From assembly GCA_002286715.1 (NCBI GenBank), contig NSJX01000012.1, positions 1 through 64,000 of the forward strand: a stretch of 64,000 nt of DNA, in the 5' to 3' direction. Below are positions 1 through 12,111 of this stretch, piece after piece (positions within the stretch are counted from its first letter, which is position 1; every line of letters begins with the position of its first letter). Made by a program: the position numbers and the translations under genes. The notes beneath the pieces were generated by a model. The model was not told the origin of the DNA. It made no database searches and worked only from the letters and a program-made list of their open reading frames with translations. This stretch comes from Dentipellis sp. KUC8613. Its lineage: Eukaryota; Basidiomycota; Agaricomycetes; Russulales; Hericiaceae.

Positions 1-1375
1 CTGGCGTCTGGGACCCTGAGAGCCCTCGTAGAGCCTGGGAGAGCCTGAGAGAGCCTGTGTCAGGCTCCCTCAGGCTCTGCGTCACTTACTGATGCACGGA
101 AGTCCATTCGAGACTCTGGCCTGCTTGAACGAGGTCCGGCAGCAAGCACCCTTTTCGCTGCAGATGCCGACAAAGGTACCACGACTGGTGAGTTAACGTT
201 AGCATCCTTCTACTACACGTGCACTTGGAGTTCTGACTTCCTAAAACTTGCGTGCAGCCCATTCTTGATGCATGATGATCAGCATTCGACAACGAGTGGG
301 CAACTTTAGGAAAGCGTAAACAAAGGCCGCCATGGCTCAAAAAAGAGTAGGATATACCTTTCGTCACGGCCGACCCCCCTTCTCCTCTAGAACCGTGATC
401 TGCGGCCTTCCACTAATTGTTATTGCGGTGTTCGAGCCGTAACAGCCGCAAGCCTCGTTGCGCCTCTCCAACGCCATTCGTGCTAAGTTTGCTGAGAGCA
501 TATACCCTGGCACCCTAGGATTCCGGTACCGACGCCCCGAATCTCGTTAGGATCTGCTTCCGTATTATGGTTTGGGCAGTACGATCAACTGCCAGCTCGT
601 TGGGCGGCGATGCGCTCAACCCTAAGACAGCCAGTCTGTACACAGTTGTTTTCCTCTGCTCTTTCGCCATTTCCCTGTATTTGTAGCATAGGGTCAGACA
701 CGCGACGTTGGTTCCTGTGGTAAAGGCACTGCCTCGCTCTCTGACGCGGTCATATTTGGATTCGCGCTGCGAGTCAATCAACGCCCGTGCTGCGGACTTG
801 TGTTGATGGATATTGATGACGATTGACTCTGTTTTAGGTTGTTCTGGGCACATGGCGGGTTCGGTAGGGAATTTCTGCTGGCGGTGTGTATGTTTGAAAT
901 TTACATCCGCGCGAAGAGCTAGCTCTGTCTGGCATCGCTCTGGCTATGGCTGGGCAAGACGCAGCAACCGCGGTGTTCGGAGACATGGATGCAATTGTGT
1001 GTGCTTAATGTGGTGTAAAGACAATTATGGGGGTTCGTCAAGGAAACTGATGAGGAGGAGTTCTACTGGGCCAGACGTAAGAGGGGCATGTGGGACGACG
1101 AGGTGAGAGCTGGTCTGGTGCTGATGGAAGAAGGGCGACCAGAAAGAGAATAAGGGAAATGATGAGAGCGTTGATTTGATGGACGCGTGAGAAAGCGGGG
1201 AGGGAGTAGAATAGAGCGGGGCGATGGACCGATTGCAGCCCGTTGGGTTCTCGTTCGAACGTAAACGAGGATCCGCCACTCTTCATTGTCCTCCCTTTTC
1301 TTTTCTTCTCCTTCTCTTTCTTCTCCCTTTAAGCCCTCGAGGACCGTCTACAAACTACGCACGTCTTTCTCTCCA
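1..1375. other. Gene-free 5' stretch upstream of first bHLH gene
   Basis: I can support no coding exon here. The first 80 bases hold degenerate repeats of a GAGAGCCTG-like unit that end in a strong hairpin (listed separately). The last hundred bases before the bHLH start are very pyrimidine-rich, as is usual just upstream of basidiomycete start codons, and probably form the core promoter and leader. Confidence 0.5.
40..78. repeat. Near-perfect inverted repeat (hairpin)
   Basis: Bases 40-57 pair with 61-78 around a 3-base loop (TGT). 17 of 18 pairs match; the one mismatch is position 50 against 68. The arms are built from repeated GAGCCTG units, and further degenerate copies lie just upstream. 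It could be the edge of a mobile or satellite sequence, but the window begins too close to tell. Confidence 0.7.
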
Positions 1376-2483
1376 ATGGATCATCAACAGCAAGCTGCCC
1401 CGATTCACGACGATCACAGCCAGAACCTCGTGCATGGCACGCCCTACACCTTTTACACGCCAGAAGAGGACCAACCCTACGGCCTCGTGTATGGGCAGGA
1501 CATGCCCGCCTATCAGGTCGTCGGACAATCCAATGCCCATCCTCGTGGGTACCAATCCTCTAGCCGCGAGCCTCATGTAGATCATTCCCTCTAATCGCGC
1601 CTCGCAGGTGAATTCCAGAGCACCGACCTCCAACAGGCGTTCCAATTGCGTGGTTTAAGCCTCATGTCCAACACGCATCAATATCCGAACCACCAGGTGT
1701 TCAACGCACAGCCGTCGCCGCAACACGCCCCCATGCCGCTAGCTGCCTCGCCCCCTCCGCAAAGCCCTAATATGTACGACCCCTTGTCCCCACCCGTTTC
1801 CGGGTCAGACACATCTGCGGACGGCATCTACCAGTCCAGAAACAGCAGCGGCACAGGCTCTCCCGCTTCATCGCGCGCAAACAGCCTCGTCCATCGGAAC
1901 CCCTTACGTTACAACCCGACGCCATCCCCCTCCGGCTCGTCCGGGAGACGTTCCAGAGGCCGCTCGTTCAACGACTCTGACGACGACATGGGCGTGTCCA
2001 TCGCTGAGACTATCGCGCACACTAGGAAGGAGGCGACACGTCGGCAGCGGATCGAGGCTGAGCAGCGTAGGCGCGACGAGCTGCGCGACGGATATGCTCG
2101 ACTCAAGGATGTCTTGCCCGTCTCGAATCAAAAAAGCAGCAAGGTCTCGCTGTTGGAGAGAGGTACGCATCGTCGCCTTTGTACTACTGTGGCCCATATC
2201 TCAACCAACGTCGACGCCACCCACAGCCACGAACCACATCGTGCAACTGGAGAAAATGAATCAGCAGCTCCAGAAGCGGCTTGCTTCGGTCGAGGCTGAA
2301 GTCCAGCGCCTGCGTTCGCTGAATGAGAAGATCTCACTCACTGGCAACACCCCATCCCCTGGACACTCGATGGGTATCGACAGCCGTCCTCTGTCGCCGC
2401 CACCCGAACAGCACGGCTCGGTGACTTCCGGCACGAGTCAAGATCGTCCGAGAGACGATAGCCCATTATCCGACGACTTTTGA
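1376..2483 (+). CDS. bHLH transcription factor (paralog 1)
   Basis: Predicted nuclear DNA-binding protein of 326 aa. Exons: 1376-1544, 1608-2162, 2227-2483. After a long Gln/Ser/Pro-rich, probably disordered N-terminus comes a basic helix-loop-helix near residues 193-252, with the basic block RRQRIEAEQRRRDEL and a second helix ending LLERATNHIVQLE. A heptad-like coil follows (LEKMNQQLQKRL, VEAEVQRLRSLNEK), so it may be of the bHLH-zipper type. The Glu and Arg pair expected for E-box contact are present. The second intron splits the codon after LLER in phase 1, exactly as in the paralog at 8699-9738. The first intron is the least certain part: the chosen donor at 1545 gives the only open join I found. 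The target genes and pathway cannot be read from sequence. Confidence 0.85.
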
Positions 2484-5400
2484 CTACGGCCGGCGCAGCT
2501 CCACCCCTCCATCCCCAATCTTGTACATCTATTCCTCAAAGTTCCTTGTATTCTGCTTGCTTTTTATCTCCTCGCATCTATCGGTTCCGCATTCTATTTC
2601 TTTTCCTCAGGGCGGGCGCTTGCGGAGAAAGGATGCCTTTATTCTCGGAAACGTGTCGTCGACAGCGGAGTCGGAGGACCTTGAACAGCGCCGTGCGTTG
2701 TACCGCGTCCCTCCTCCGCCCCTCGACGACAGTTGCGGGACATACGACTCGACGCCGTGGGCTGGCCCAGGAAGCACCGATCCGGAACGGCTCGCGACGC
2801 GTTGATTCCGCGCGATGCCCGTATCTCGTTGATCTCTGATGGCTTCTATCAACGTCTCGCATTCGAGAAGGCGGAGTTCCCAGTGGACTTCGTGTGCAAT
2901 CGTACCATCCTTCCTCTCCCTCTTTGTTGTGGATTCCAACGACGTTCCATGCTTCCCCCGCATCGCTCTCATCTCCCGGCACTCGTCTATACCTGTCACT
3001 TCCCCACAATCCCCGACGCGCCTCACGCAATTGTCAATACCCCCCTTTCCCTGACGATGCCCATCGACCCCCAGGAGACGCGATGTTTTACGAAGGATAC
3101 GGACTTGTAACGACTGACGGACCTTATGATACGTAACGAATTGACCGCGGGAAGAAGGCGAGGGCGTGCAGGGAGACCGGCGGCGGTTTGGTTTGTTACC
3201 GTGGTTGGTGGTGCGGCTGCTGTGGGTGTGCGAAGTAGCCTGCGCGAATTGAGCCTTGCTCTTCGTGCGGGCTCGATGCCTTCTTGACGACGGCGGCCCC
3301 CACGTACTGCACCACCAGCCCCGCTCGTTGATCGTGTCCAGCTGGCACAGTTCAGCGGGTGAGGTGACCGACTTCTCCGTTCGTCGTTTCTATCCGTGTG
3401 TTCTGCGCCACAGCCGAAGTTGCAATGCATGTATTTAGATTGATCTACCAGTGTTCTTTTGCAATCTATGTTGTGTATTCTCGCTCACACTCGCAGATGA
3501 AAATCCGGAGCCCGTTCACATTATAATTCACCGTGCAGAGAAACGTCTACGGTAAAGGAGAAGCCGGAAGCAGACACACGGGCGGTGTGCGTGGCTCAAA
3601 TATCACGCATTGTAAATGAAGGTGGTAAAGTCCTCTCGGACGTTCTTCGACGACGTTGGAGGGTGTTGATGTGCGCTGATAGCCATCGATAGCCCTGGAG
3701 GACACGGACGACCTGGGCCCAGGAACTAAATTGGTCGTCATAGATTGCACGTGTAGGACACGTTCGAACCGCTAGCCGGATGGAGGAAGCGTCGTCGATG
3801 CAATGCATGCGAGGCGTGGAGGAGGTCAACGTGCACTCACAGACCAATGCAGACGCCTACGCGGGCTTCACAGTGTGGGGGTGTGGACACCCAGCGAAAG
3901 GAAGTGTGGGGGGACGCCCACGACTGCCAGCGATGGCGGGCCGAGGGGCGCTGGTGGCGGTGGGTGGAGATTGGCGCATAGAAGGCTAAATACATGTCAT
4001 GGTTCGACGTTCATAGCTTGCCGAAGCTAAGAACTAGTCTGTGTGGATGGACCCAAGAATGCCTATTCCTCCCACCGCCCATTCTTCTGCGGTGCCTGGG
4101 GCTGAGCTGAGTGGAAGGCGGGTGCTGAAACCGACGACCAGACCAGCCAAGCAGGGGCGTCGCAGGGCGCAACACGTTCATCTGCCGGCCAAGGCGACGG
4201 GCGGGCGCAGACGAGGATGGGCAATTGCTGCTTGTCCAGGGAGGGCACGCCGAGCAGCCGAGACGCGCCCTCGTGGCTCACAGCCCCGCAATCGCAGACG
4301 GGGGGGAACCTGCGGGGTGGGTGTGCGTGGTTCTTCGACATGCGGATTTAATAGAAGAGCCCATCAGAACCGAGATGGTATGTATCGCTGCGGATCTTGG
4401 CCCGGGCACTCTCGCAGGGTGGGCCTTCCTTGCGCCGCCGTGCCAGCTCGCGTGTACCCTTCACAGACGGCCTGAGCTTCCTCAGCAGAACGCGTGCGCC
4501 ATCGATGCGATGGCGTAGAAGCCTGCGTGATGTCGGAGAAATGGGATTAGTGACCGGCGACGGGGCAAGCGGGACAGCGTCCGTGGCATGCGGCTTAGGC
4601 TGTCGAACCAATGCGCCTACATCCTGCTGGACATACCCGAGGTGTCCAGCTCCACTACCCACAATCATTAAAATCCGAAGGCTAAACCTCGACTACTTCG
4701 CGCGAGGCGGGAAAGAGGAGCCCAGACAAACGGCCCAGTGCGATCGCGAGGTCAGGTGGGGGGGAGATTGCACAGATTGTGTCCGAGGGTACGAACGCAC
4801 ACCGGAGGCAGCTGGGTCCAGAAGGGGGAGCCGGGAAGCGGATCCGCGCGATCTCAGCCTTCGGGGGCAGGAGCGAGCCTGGAGCGCGCGCGTGCTGGTG
4901 ACGACGGTGGTGGCGGCGTCTGATATGCCACTGGAGAGGGCTCGCGGAGATGGGCAGTGGGCATATATGGCTGGTGGAGCGGGCGGACATGGCGCGGCGG
5001 GCTCAAAGTGGGCAGTGGGCTGCGAGCTGCGATCGCCCCGATCGGGGGTGCCGTGGTCCTGGGCGCCGCTGGGCTTCGTCGACGATGAGGGTGGACGGGT
5101 GGCCATGGGCTTTCCGGACGAGGGTGCGTCGGAGTTCATAGCTCAGAGGTCAGAGGATATCGTGAAGACTTTCGGTCACCCGAGGCGGGTGTAGAGCGAG
5201 GCCTTGGGAGAGCATGTGCCGGGCGAAATGCCTCTGTGATTCCGAAGCCCGTTCCGCATGGACGCGCATGGGAGAGTTAAGCGCAGGTGCGCAAAGAATT
5301 CGACAGACCCAGCGGCTTTGCGCGGTTAGCTGCAAAGCGTGCGATAAACCCTGCAACGGCCAGCTACGGAAAGATCATGAGCTTCAGGGACCAGAAGTTC

Positions 5401-8400
5401 TTTCGCAAGAAACACTCACATGTGACTATGCGGGCGCCGACGCATTGGTCTTCTCCCATTCTCGCAGGCGCGGCGGAAGCAAATGGACAAGTCCAGCGTC
5501 CGATGTCGACAGATACATAGTTCCTAGGGGAACGCTGTATACGCTATCTGGCGCTAGGAACGACATCTGTTTCGACAGGTACTTTCTATGGGAATCGGGA
5601 CGCCCGAGCTTTCTCCTGGATGTGCTCAGCAGTTAGAGCTGACCTGCCAATGTGAGCTAGCACGGGATAGGTCCAAATCTTCTTCTGTCAGAGAAGAACG
5701 GGGCCGGTGACTATAGACCGTCTACGCGTCAGCAGTCGATATGAAGTGATGGGAGAGAATATTGGTACTACGTAGGACTAGGAATGGGTGAGAAACGCTT
5801 GTAGCGGACGTCTACTTGCCAGAAGCCCGAGGGAGCCTGGGCTGCGCCGGGGGTCTCGGACCGGTGCCATGGTCTTCGGGGACCGGCCACAGACCCAACC
5901 ACGCGAGTTTCATTCGTCTGTTCAACTCCACTGCCCATGACCCTACGACCTCTTGTCAACGGTTCCAGCGCCCAGCCTCGCTGATGTTCGAGCGGCACTA
6001 CTACACCGGTTATGTACCAGGTCTCTGAGTAGGCAGTGAGGTCTTCTCAAACATTGGTGAGCTGACACTTCCGTCGGAGGTTATGTACTTGTTGGGTTCA
6101 GACGCCTCTCCCATCTTGGTGTCACAACACTATGCTGTAAGTTCCTTGCCCATTCGTGTGCATACAAGCTTATCAGGAGACCTTGATTTCTCTCAGGGAC
6201 TCACCAGCGGGGCCATCGTGCATTTCTTACGCGCAATTTGCTGCCCCCCTGACCCCGTCGTGTGTTCAGCTGAGGAACTTTTTCACCCTCTGGAGCACTC
6301 GCGTGCCGTATGGCTATAGTCCACCACGCTCGGACCATGTCGCTGTCAATCGCAAACACAGCCGCGTACGCGAGTGACTGCTCCGTATTCATACATATCC
6401 TCGGATCCGGATCCGTCTCAGCCAGGGTCTGCTTTTCGTCATCCCGATTCCGAACCTGTCATGTATGATCGCTATGGAATTTCTGCTCCGAGGAAAGCAG
6501 TGTACGCCTTTCACTTGCAGATCAACGTGCTTGCCATAGCTGGCGCCAGGAGCCACACTATGAAGTGTCAGTCTCCATTCTCCCGCCATCTCTCTGAAGG
6601 ATCTCGCGAAGAGAACTTACAATTACCCGTCTTTTGTCTTTTCACAGCGGCCGGCCCCGCGGGAGCAGGGGGAAATTTGTTCTGCTTTGTCGCTATGTGC
6701 ACCCGTCCGTGAACTTCAAACGATCGTGGAGTTACTGTGGGCCTATTTCCCACTTTCTCCCCAAACCCTCCCGTCGGCATCTGCGCTCAAAGACAAGCCG
6801 TTATTACTGCTGACGAAGGTTTCTGCCGGACTCTCCAGAAAGACCGACATGAACTTCTAGTGGAGCGGCGGAGGACGATAGCGTTGCCAACGCGGCGTAC
6901 GCCGAAAACCGTTACGACACCCGCGGGCAGCCTTCCCAATTGTGCAGGTTGGGCTTCGCCAGCTTGGATGCCGCTGATATCGCTCGACCCCTCGCCGATC
7001 CCGTATGCCTCGCTGCGCGTGTGACCCTGCTGCACCTTGATGGCCGGGCGAACTAGCGTTTGGCTTGTGCCCTCGGCAGCCAAGCGTGCTCCTCCCAGAT
7101 AGAGGTTCTCCAAGTCATTGGAGCGCAGAGATGAATGGCTCATTCTATGGAGGTAAGTGAATGCGACATATACGCTCTGATGTGTATTGACCACGCGCCA
7201 GCGTGCATGCAGCTAGGGGGGGTACAGCAACGCTTAATCAGACACGGCGTTCTGCTCCGGATCTCTCCTCACCAAATACACCGTGGAGGCTCACTTTCCA
7301 TCCTGACTCTGCGGGTTGCATTCACACATTCAAAGTGATCAGGACGTTTACGACAAGTTACGTCTCGTGCTCCATTCCCCGGCGAAGTCTATGGACGACC
7401 GCCCTTCACGGAGACCCATGAGACGCGCAGGGAATCTGAGAAGGCAGGGCGGTTTCCTTGGGTTTCTGACGCCCAATGATGCCTCCTATGCGTTCGGTGG
7501 CGGCCGGAAAACCCATAAGAGGTGAGCGCGACATGTTATATTGACAGGAATTGATACGAGGACCGGTCATAGTGGACACCGTGTATAATGTGAGAGCTCG
7601 CATGGGAGAGAGAAATGAAAAGGGCGTTTTTGATCGGAGCCCAAGCAAGAGCCCTGGCAGAAAGCGAGAAATGGAAAGGAGGATCAAACATTAAAGAAAC
7701 GTGGTGACGCTCGGGCCTCGTGCAGGCTGTACGTGAGGGCGAAAGAGCAAGAGGCCCCAGAAGGAAGGGGTCATTTCCCGAGAGGGTTTAGGCTGGAGGA
7801 GACGTAGGCCTGGGGGCATTCTATCATCTCGGCGGACCGGATCTTGATGCGAAGACAAGATACACTCGGGCGATCGATGGGATGTCGTCGCACGCGCGGG
7901 GGGACTTACACGTATAACGACGTGCTGCCCTCCACAGGGGCAGCCGGGGGAACGGAGACGAGGAGGAGCAGCGTCATCGATGGGGAGGGCTGGACGGACA
8001 GGCGACGGCAGACGGCGGGGGGGATTGATGGAAAGAGAGGTGTGATGAAGACAAAGAGTTCACAAAGCATCGGACGAGAAGGCGATTAGTGGGTAATGAG
8101 AAAGGACGTTGAAGGCACATAGAGGGAGGGCTAGGGCAGAAGGGGGAGTCGGAAGGATATGGAGAGCAGGTGGCAGTCAGAGCCGAGAATAGAGAGCATG
8201 GCCGGAGAGAGGGAGTGGGAAGGGCTCGTTGTGATACCGCAAGGAGCAGACGAGAGCCCGGCTAGTCAGACTGGGGCTGTGCCACGAGCGCCGGCGGCGG
8301 GACAGCGAGCGGAGCCAGTCCCGGTTCCCAGATCGTCCACGAGGCTTTCCGGGCGAAGGCACCGACGCCATCTTATAAGGACGGATCCTTTTTTGCCTTT

Positions 8401-8698
8401 CCTCCATCATCCTTCCCCTCCTCCGCCCTCCACTCGCCCGTCTCCTCTCCCCCCGTCTCGGCTTTCTTTTCTTATTCTCTTCCGTCGTCTGTTGCATTAC
8501 TAGCACTTCCCCATCTGTACTCCCTTGTGCTAGCACGGTATGTCCTTGTTCTCTTTGTTCTTTCTTCGGCCATCTTATTGACACATCCTCGCTAGCGTCC
8601 TGCCCCCGTCTCTTTATTAAACGATCTCACGACCACCGTCGTTTTTGTGTCACCCCCCACTTTTCTCTCTAGCCACGTCTCGTTCTGCAATCATCTCA
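2484..8698. other. 6.2-kb interval between the bHLH paralogs; no supported gene
   Basis: Only short, compositionally random reading frames occur and no domain is recognisable. The first ~1 kb is probably 3' UTR of the upstream gene. An intron-like segment at 6137-6196 (GTAAGT donor, TTTCTCTCAG acceptor) sits between short open frames but I could not build a protein around it. The 3' end is promoter-like: a TATAA at about 8374-8378 and long C/T tracts from 8395 to the next start codon. A non-coding transcript or a large regulatory region for the second bHLH gene is possible. Confidence 0.5.
8370..8698 (+). promoter_or_regulatory. Putative core promoter and leader of bHLH paralog 2
   Basis: A TATAA motif near 8374 is followed by about 100 bases of nearly pure pyrimidine and then by a leader of some 200 bases up to the ATG at 8699. 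Pyrimidine tracts of this kind mark transcription start regions in many filamentous fungi. The placement is inferred from composition only. Confidence 0.4.
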
Positions 8699-9738
8699 AT
8701 GGAGGCCCCCCTCGAGCAAGTTCTTGAGCACCCCAAGAGCCCCGACTTCATGGACGCTTCGGCCTCCAACTTCACCTACGACTCCCTGTCGGGTCTCGAC
8801 TACCTCCAGTACCCCCACACCGACTCGTATGGCATGCCCGCCTTGAACTGTACGTTCCATTACCTCAGTTGCCATTATCGATGTGAAGGGTCTGATACCG
8901 ATCGCTATATAGCCTCCTCGCCTCGCATGGGGTTCACTTCCCTGAACCTCAGCAACCCTCTGTCCGAGTACACATACGGCACTCCCTCGTACACTACAAG
9001 CTCCCCTGCTCGCCCCTACACGCCCCCGCACGGCATCTACCCTGCTGCCCTCACCAACCTGAGCGCCGGCGAGCTGTCTTCCGACAGCATGCAGTCCGGT
9101 CGCACCAGCCGTGGCAGCAGCACGCACTCGCCCTCTCTCGCTGCCGTTCCGCGCTCGCACCGCTACAATCCTATGGCGGTGACGCTGCCGGCTCGGGCCA
9201 ACAGCACCCGCGAGCGCAAGCGCCGTGCTAGCAAGCAGGAGGACTTTTCGGACGACGACGAGGACTTCCAGCCCATCGCGACCACCGGCAACTCCAACGA
9301 GGTCCGTCGCGAGGAGATCCGCCGTCAGCGTATCGAGTCGGAGCAGAGGAGGCGCGATGAGCTTAGGGACGGCTACCGCCGTCTCAAGGATGCCCTTCCG
9401 GTTTCTAACCAGAAGTCGAGCAAGGTGTCCCTTCTTGATCGTGGTATGTGGCTTTTAATTGCTTTGTTCCCTACATAGACTTACCATCCGCTTAGCCACC
9501 ACGCACATCAAGTACCTCGAGATGACCCAGCAACAATTGCAGACGAGACTTCAGCAGGCTGAGAACGAGACACAGCGACTCCGCCAGTAAGTTTATCTAA
9601 GCCGTTGGTCTATCTACAAGTCTAATTTGGAATGGCAGGGTCAACGAGGCGTTGATGCTCGGTACCGCCGAGCACCGACACGCTATCGCCGCTGCCACCG
9701 TTGCTGCTGCCCACCAGCAGGTGCCGCAGTCCCTCTGA
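8699..9738 (+). CDS. bHLH transcription factor (paralog 2)
   Basis: Predicted nuclear bHLH protein of 290 aa. Exons: 8699-8849, 8913-9443, 9496-9586, 9639-9738. The bHLH lies near residues 178-240 and is almost identical to that of the gene at 1376-2483 (basic block RRQRIESEQRRRDEL; LPVSNQKSSKVSLLDRA), followed by a short Gln-rich coil (MTQQQLQTRLQQAENETQRL). The N-terminal halves are diverged but share Ser/Pro/Tyr-rich composition. An intron splits the codon after LLDR in phase 1, the same site as in paralog 1, which supports origin by tandem duplication. A final intron is present here that paralog 1 lacks. The Ala-rich C-terminus ends a few residues past the coil. Target genes are unknown. 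Confidence 0.9.
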
Positions 9739-11481
9739 TTGCATTGTGATCAGAGGGCCAGCGCGCAGCGCACCGTTGCCTCGCGCCGTGGTCCTTAACG
9801 AAAAGCGGCTCATCCCCCCGCCTTATGTTATTCATGACCGAAGAGATTGGAGGCCTGCCCGGACTGCAGGTTTAATGCTTCTTTATTTCCTTCACGACGG
9901 ACTTCTTTGCATTGTTTTCTTTTTATTTGCATCTCCCCCCCTCCCCCTGTACCGCCCATCATCTTGCATCCAGTGGTGTTTGCTCGAGGGTAGAGTCTGG
10001 CTGGTTGTGCGTCAGCGATGCACTCCCCATTCATTACCCGAGGGTTCTGGGCTTGTGGCCGCGCCGCAGCCCACGACATTCCTTGTCTGCTCCGCTCTGG
10101 AGGTTGACCCGTGGTCGACCACCTCCCGCGGACCGCCGATAACCCCTGCACTGCCCCGGATCTCGACTGGCAACATGAAGACGAATCTCCAAGGACTGGG
10201 TAGATGCCGGAGATGACACGACACCGACGCAAGACCGGGTGCGACAGCGGCTTGAGGCCCCCATCGCTCCTGCGAGGGCGGTGGCTCGCTTCGCCCAGCT
10301 CCCGGCGCCATCTTGTTTTCACACCCGTCGCATGTCTCTCCTCCGTCCCCCTCCGAGTACCCTCGTCTGCGCACCGAGGTGATCTCTTAACTGAGCATCG
10401 CCTCGACCCTCTCTTTGTGCGCGCCGATACACTGGCATCATGTTCGCTTGCTCGATATCCCCGACACGCTCCCGTCGACCCTCACGTTCACCCTCCCCAG
10501 CCACCCTTCCCGACTCATCATACCCGAGGCATCCACCACGACCCTGCATTAACCTTATTATCTCTTGATTTATGCCCCGGATATGTCCCCCACTCCCCCA
10601 TCCTACTATGGCCCAGCCGCCGTAGGCGCTTGATCACCGCCCACCGGACGACTACCACGCCCCCACCCTACCCTTTCCCGACCATCCCCTTTCCGACGAG
10701 CCTGGGCCGCTGACGACGTCACGGCACCCCGGCACACTGTATACGTCCCGGCCGGACTGGCGAGGGTGGCGGCCCACTACGCGCGATGATCCACGCGCCG
10801 CAGCAAGCACAGCACCAGCAACACGAGCATCAGAAGCCTTCCCGCATCCCCCTCCCCGCACACGCCTCCGCACCGTCCCCGCTCGACACCGCCCCGCGCT
10901 GCTCGCGCCCGCGCCTCCTCGCTTCCGCCGCGGCCAGTCCGCGCGGAACGCCTGAGTTGAGACGCCGGCGTTGGAGTCTCCGTGGGCGCACGGTTGTCGG
11001 GCACCTGGGATGTGCGGACGTGTCCGCAGGAGACGAGGCTCAGCCGTTCGCACTCGCCAGTCGGGTCCGCAGGACGCTCCTCGTGCGGCCTCAGGTACTC
11101 TCCCTGCTCGATTTCGGATTGCTCATTTACTGCTCTGCCCCCCCTGCGCGCACCCGCGACCGCGCACGCGCCCCCTATGCCCCCCTATGCCCTGGTTCCC
11201 CCGCCCGTTATCGACACACATACGTACAGTGCCCGGAGTCCCCCGCCCCGCGTCGTCCTTGCATAGCCCCAGTCACAGTGCTCTTTTATTTCACTTCGTC
11301 TGCTGTGCCCGGCGTGAGGCGGCGTCGTCGTGCGTCGCGCCCCCTGCGATGCGCAGCGTCGCGCTGCTTGCTTATTGTGATGTCTGTGATGCTAGCTACA
11401 CGGTAATTACGATAGTATCTTACGCCCCAATGCAACGAGCTTCTTTATGCGTTTCTGATCCTGCGTGAGCCGCGGACGGCC
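9739..11481. other. GC-rich interval, unresolved
   Basis: The first few hundred bases are probably 3' UTR of the bHLH gene. From about 10.2 to 11.4 kb the DNA is C-rich, with several overlapping Pro/Ser/Arg-rich frames in both directions that look like composition effects. I could not connect any of them to the coding-like segment at 11523-11747 by plausible splicing, so I call no gene. Confidence 0.4.
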
Positions 11482-11522
11482 ATGGGCAACTCCAGTTGCA
11501 AGCTATGTGGTAAGTCGCCTTT

Positions 11523-11747
11523 GTGGCTGCCTGGAGCCACTCGCCTCGGACTCGGAGTGCTAACGCGGCATCGCTGCATCCTATCACCGCGCCCTCGCGC
11601 GTCATGGTGCCTGATGGCACGGCGGTCGTGTTCGTGGAGCAGGGCGAGAGAGCGGCCGAGCTGCAGGCGAGAATGGGCAAGCGGCTCACTGACGAGGCGA
11701 CGGGGCTCGAGCTCGGGACCATGACGAGCTTTCGAACTGTGGGCTGA
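11523..11747 (+). CDS. Possible small protein or terminal exon, unknown
   Basis: This 74-codon frame reads like real protein in its second half (VMVPDGTAVVFVEQGERAA, then RMGKRLTDEATGLELG before the stop). The start is doubtful. The frame could begin at the ATG at 11523 or 11604, or be the last exon of a gene whose upstream exons I cannot place. A nearby upstream frame opens MGNSSCKLC with a good GTAAGT donor at 11510, but it does not join in the right phase. No family is recognised. It ends about 360 bases before TBCA on the same strand. Confidence 0.3.
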   Translation: MAAWSHSPRTRSANAASLHPITAPSRVMVPDGTAVVFVEQGERAAELQARMGKRLTDEATGLELGTMTSFRTVG

Positions 11748-12111
11748 GCTTATCGATGCGCACGATAAGCACGTAACGTCCCTTCGTCCCTCCGTCCGAG
11801 TCTCTCGCCCAGCGCTCCGCATCTACAAAGCTCAAACCTAACTTCAAAGTAAGCTGTTCCTATTCCCCTCCCCTCCCGCACAGGCCGTCCAACCCAAAAC
11901 GCAGACTCGGATAAGCAGCAGGCCGTCCAGATCCCCGTCCCACACGCACATCTCACATCTCGCGTCTCGCAGCAGGCCCTCGTACGTACGTGCGTCCGTG
12001 TACGTGTATCTGTCACAGACCCGCATATGCTCACGCTTCTCGCGCCCGGAAACAGCGTCGGAACCGGAAGCGAAATCGGAAACAGGAACAGACACGAAGA
12101 CAGACGAGAGC

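Noticed and set aside
4397..5194. 265-codon plus-strand frame in the bHLH gap
   Set aside because: Gly/Arg/Ser-dominated with no ordered segment, no recognisable motif and open mirror frames on the other strand.
6083..6712. Possible spliced gene around the intron-like segment 6137-6196
   Set aside because: The flanking frames give no consistent protein and no family resemblance; one good-looking intron by chance is expected in 6 kb.
10204..11468. Several Pro/Ser/Arg-rich frames
   Set aside because: All frames on both strands stay open because of C-rich sequence; no splice path joins them to a plausible gene.
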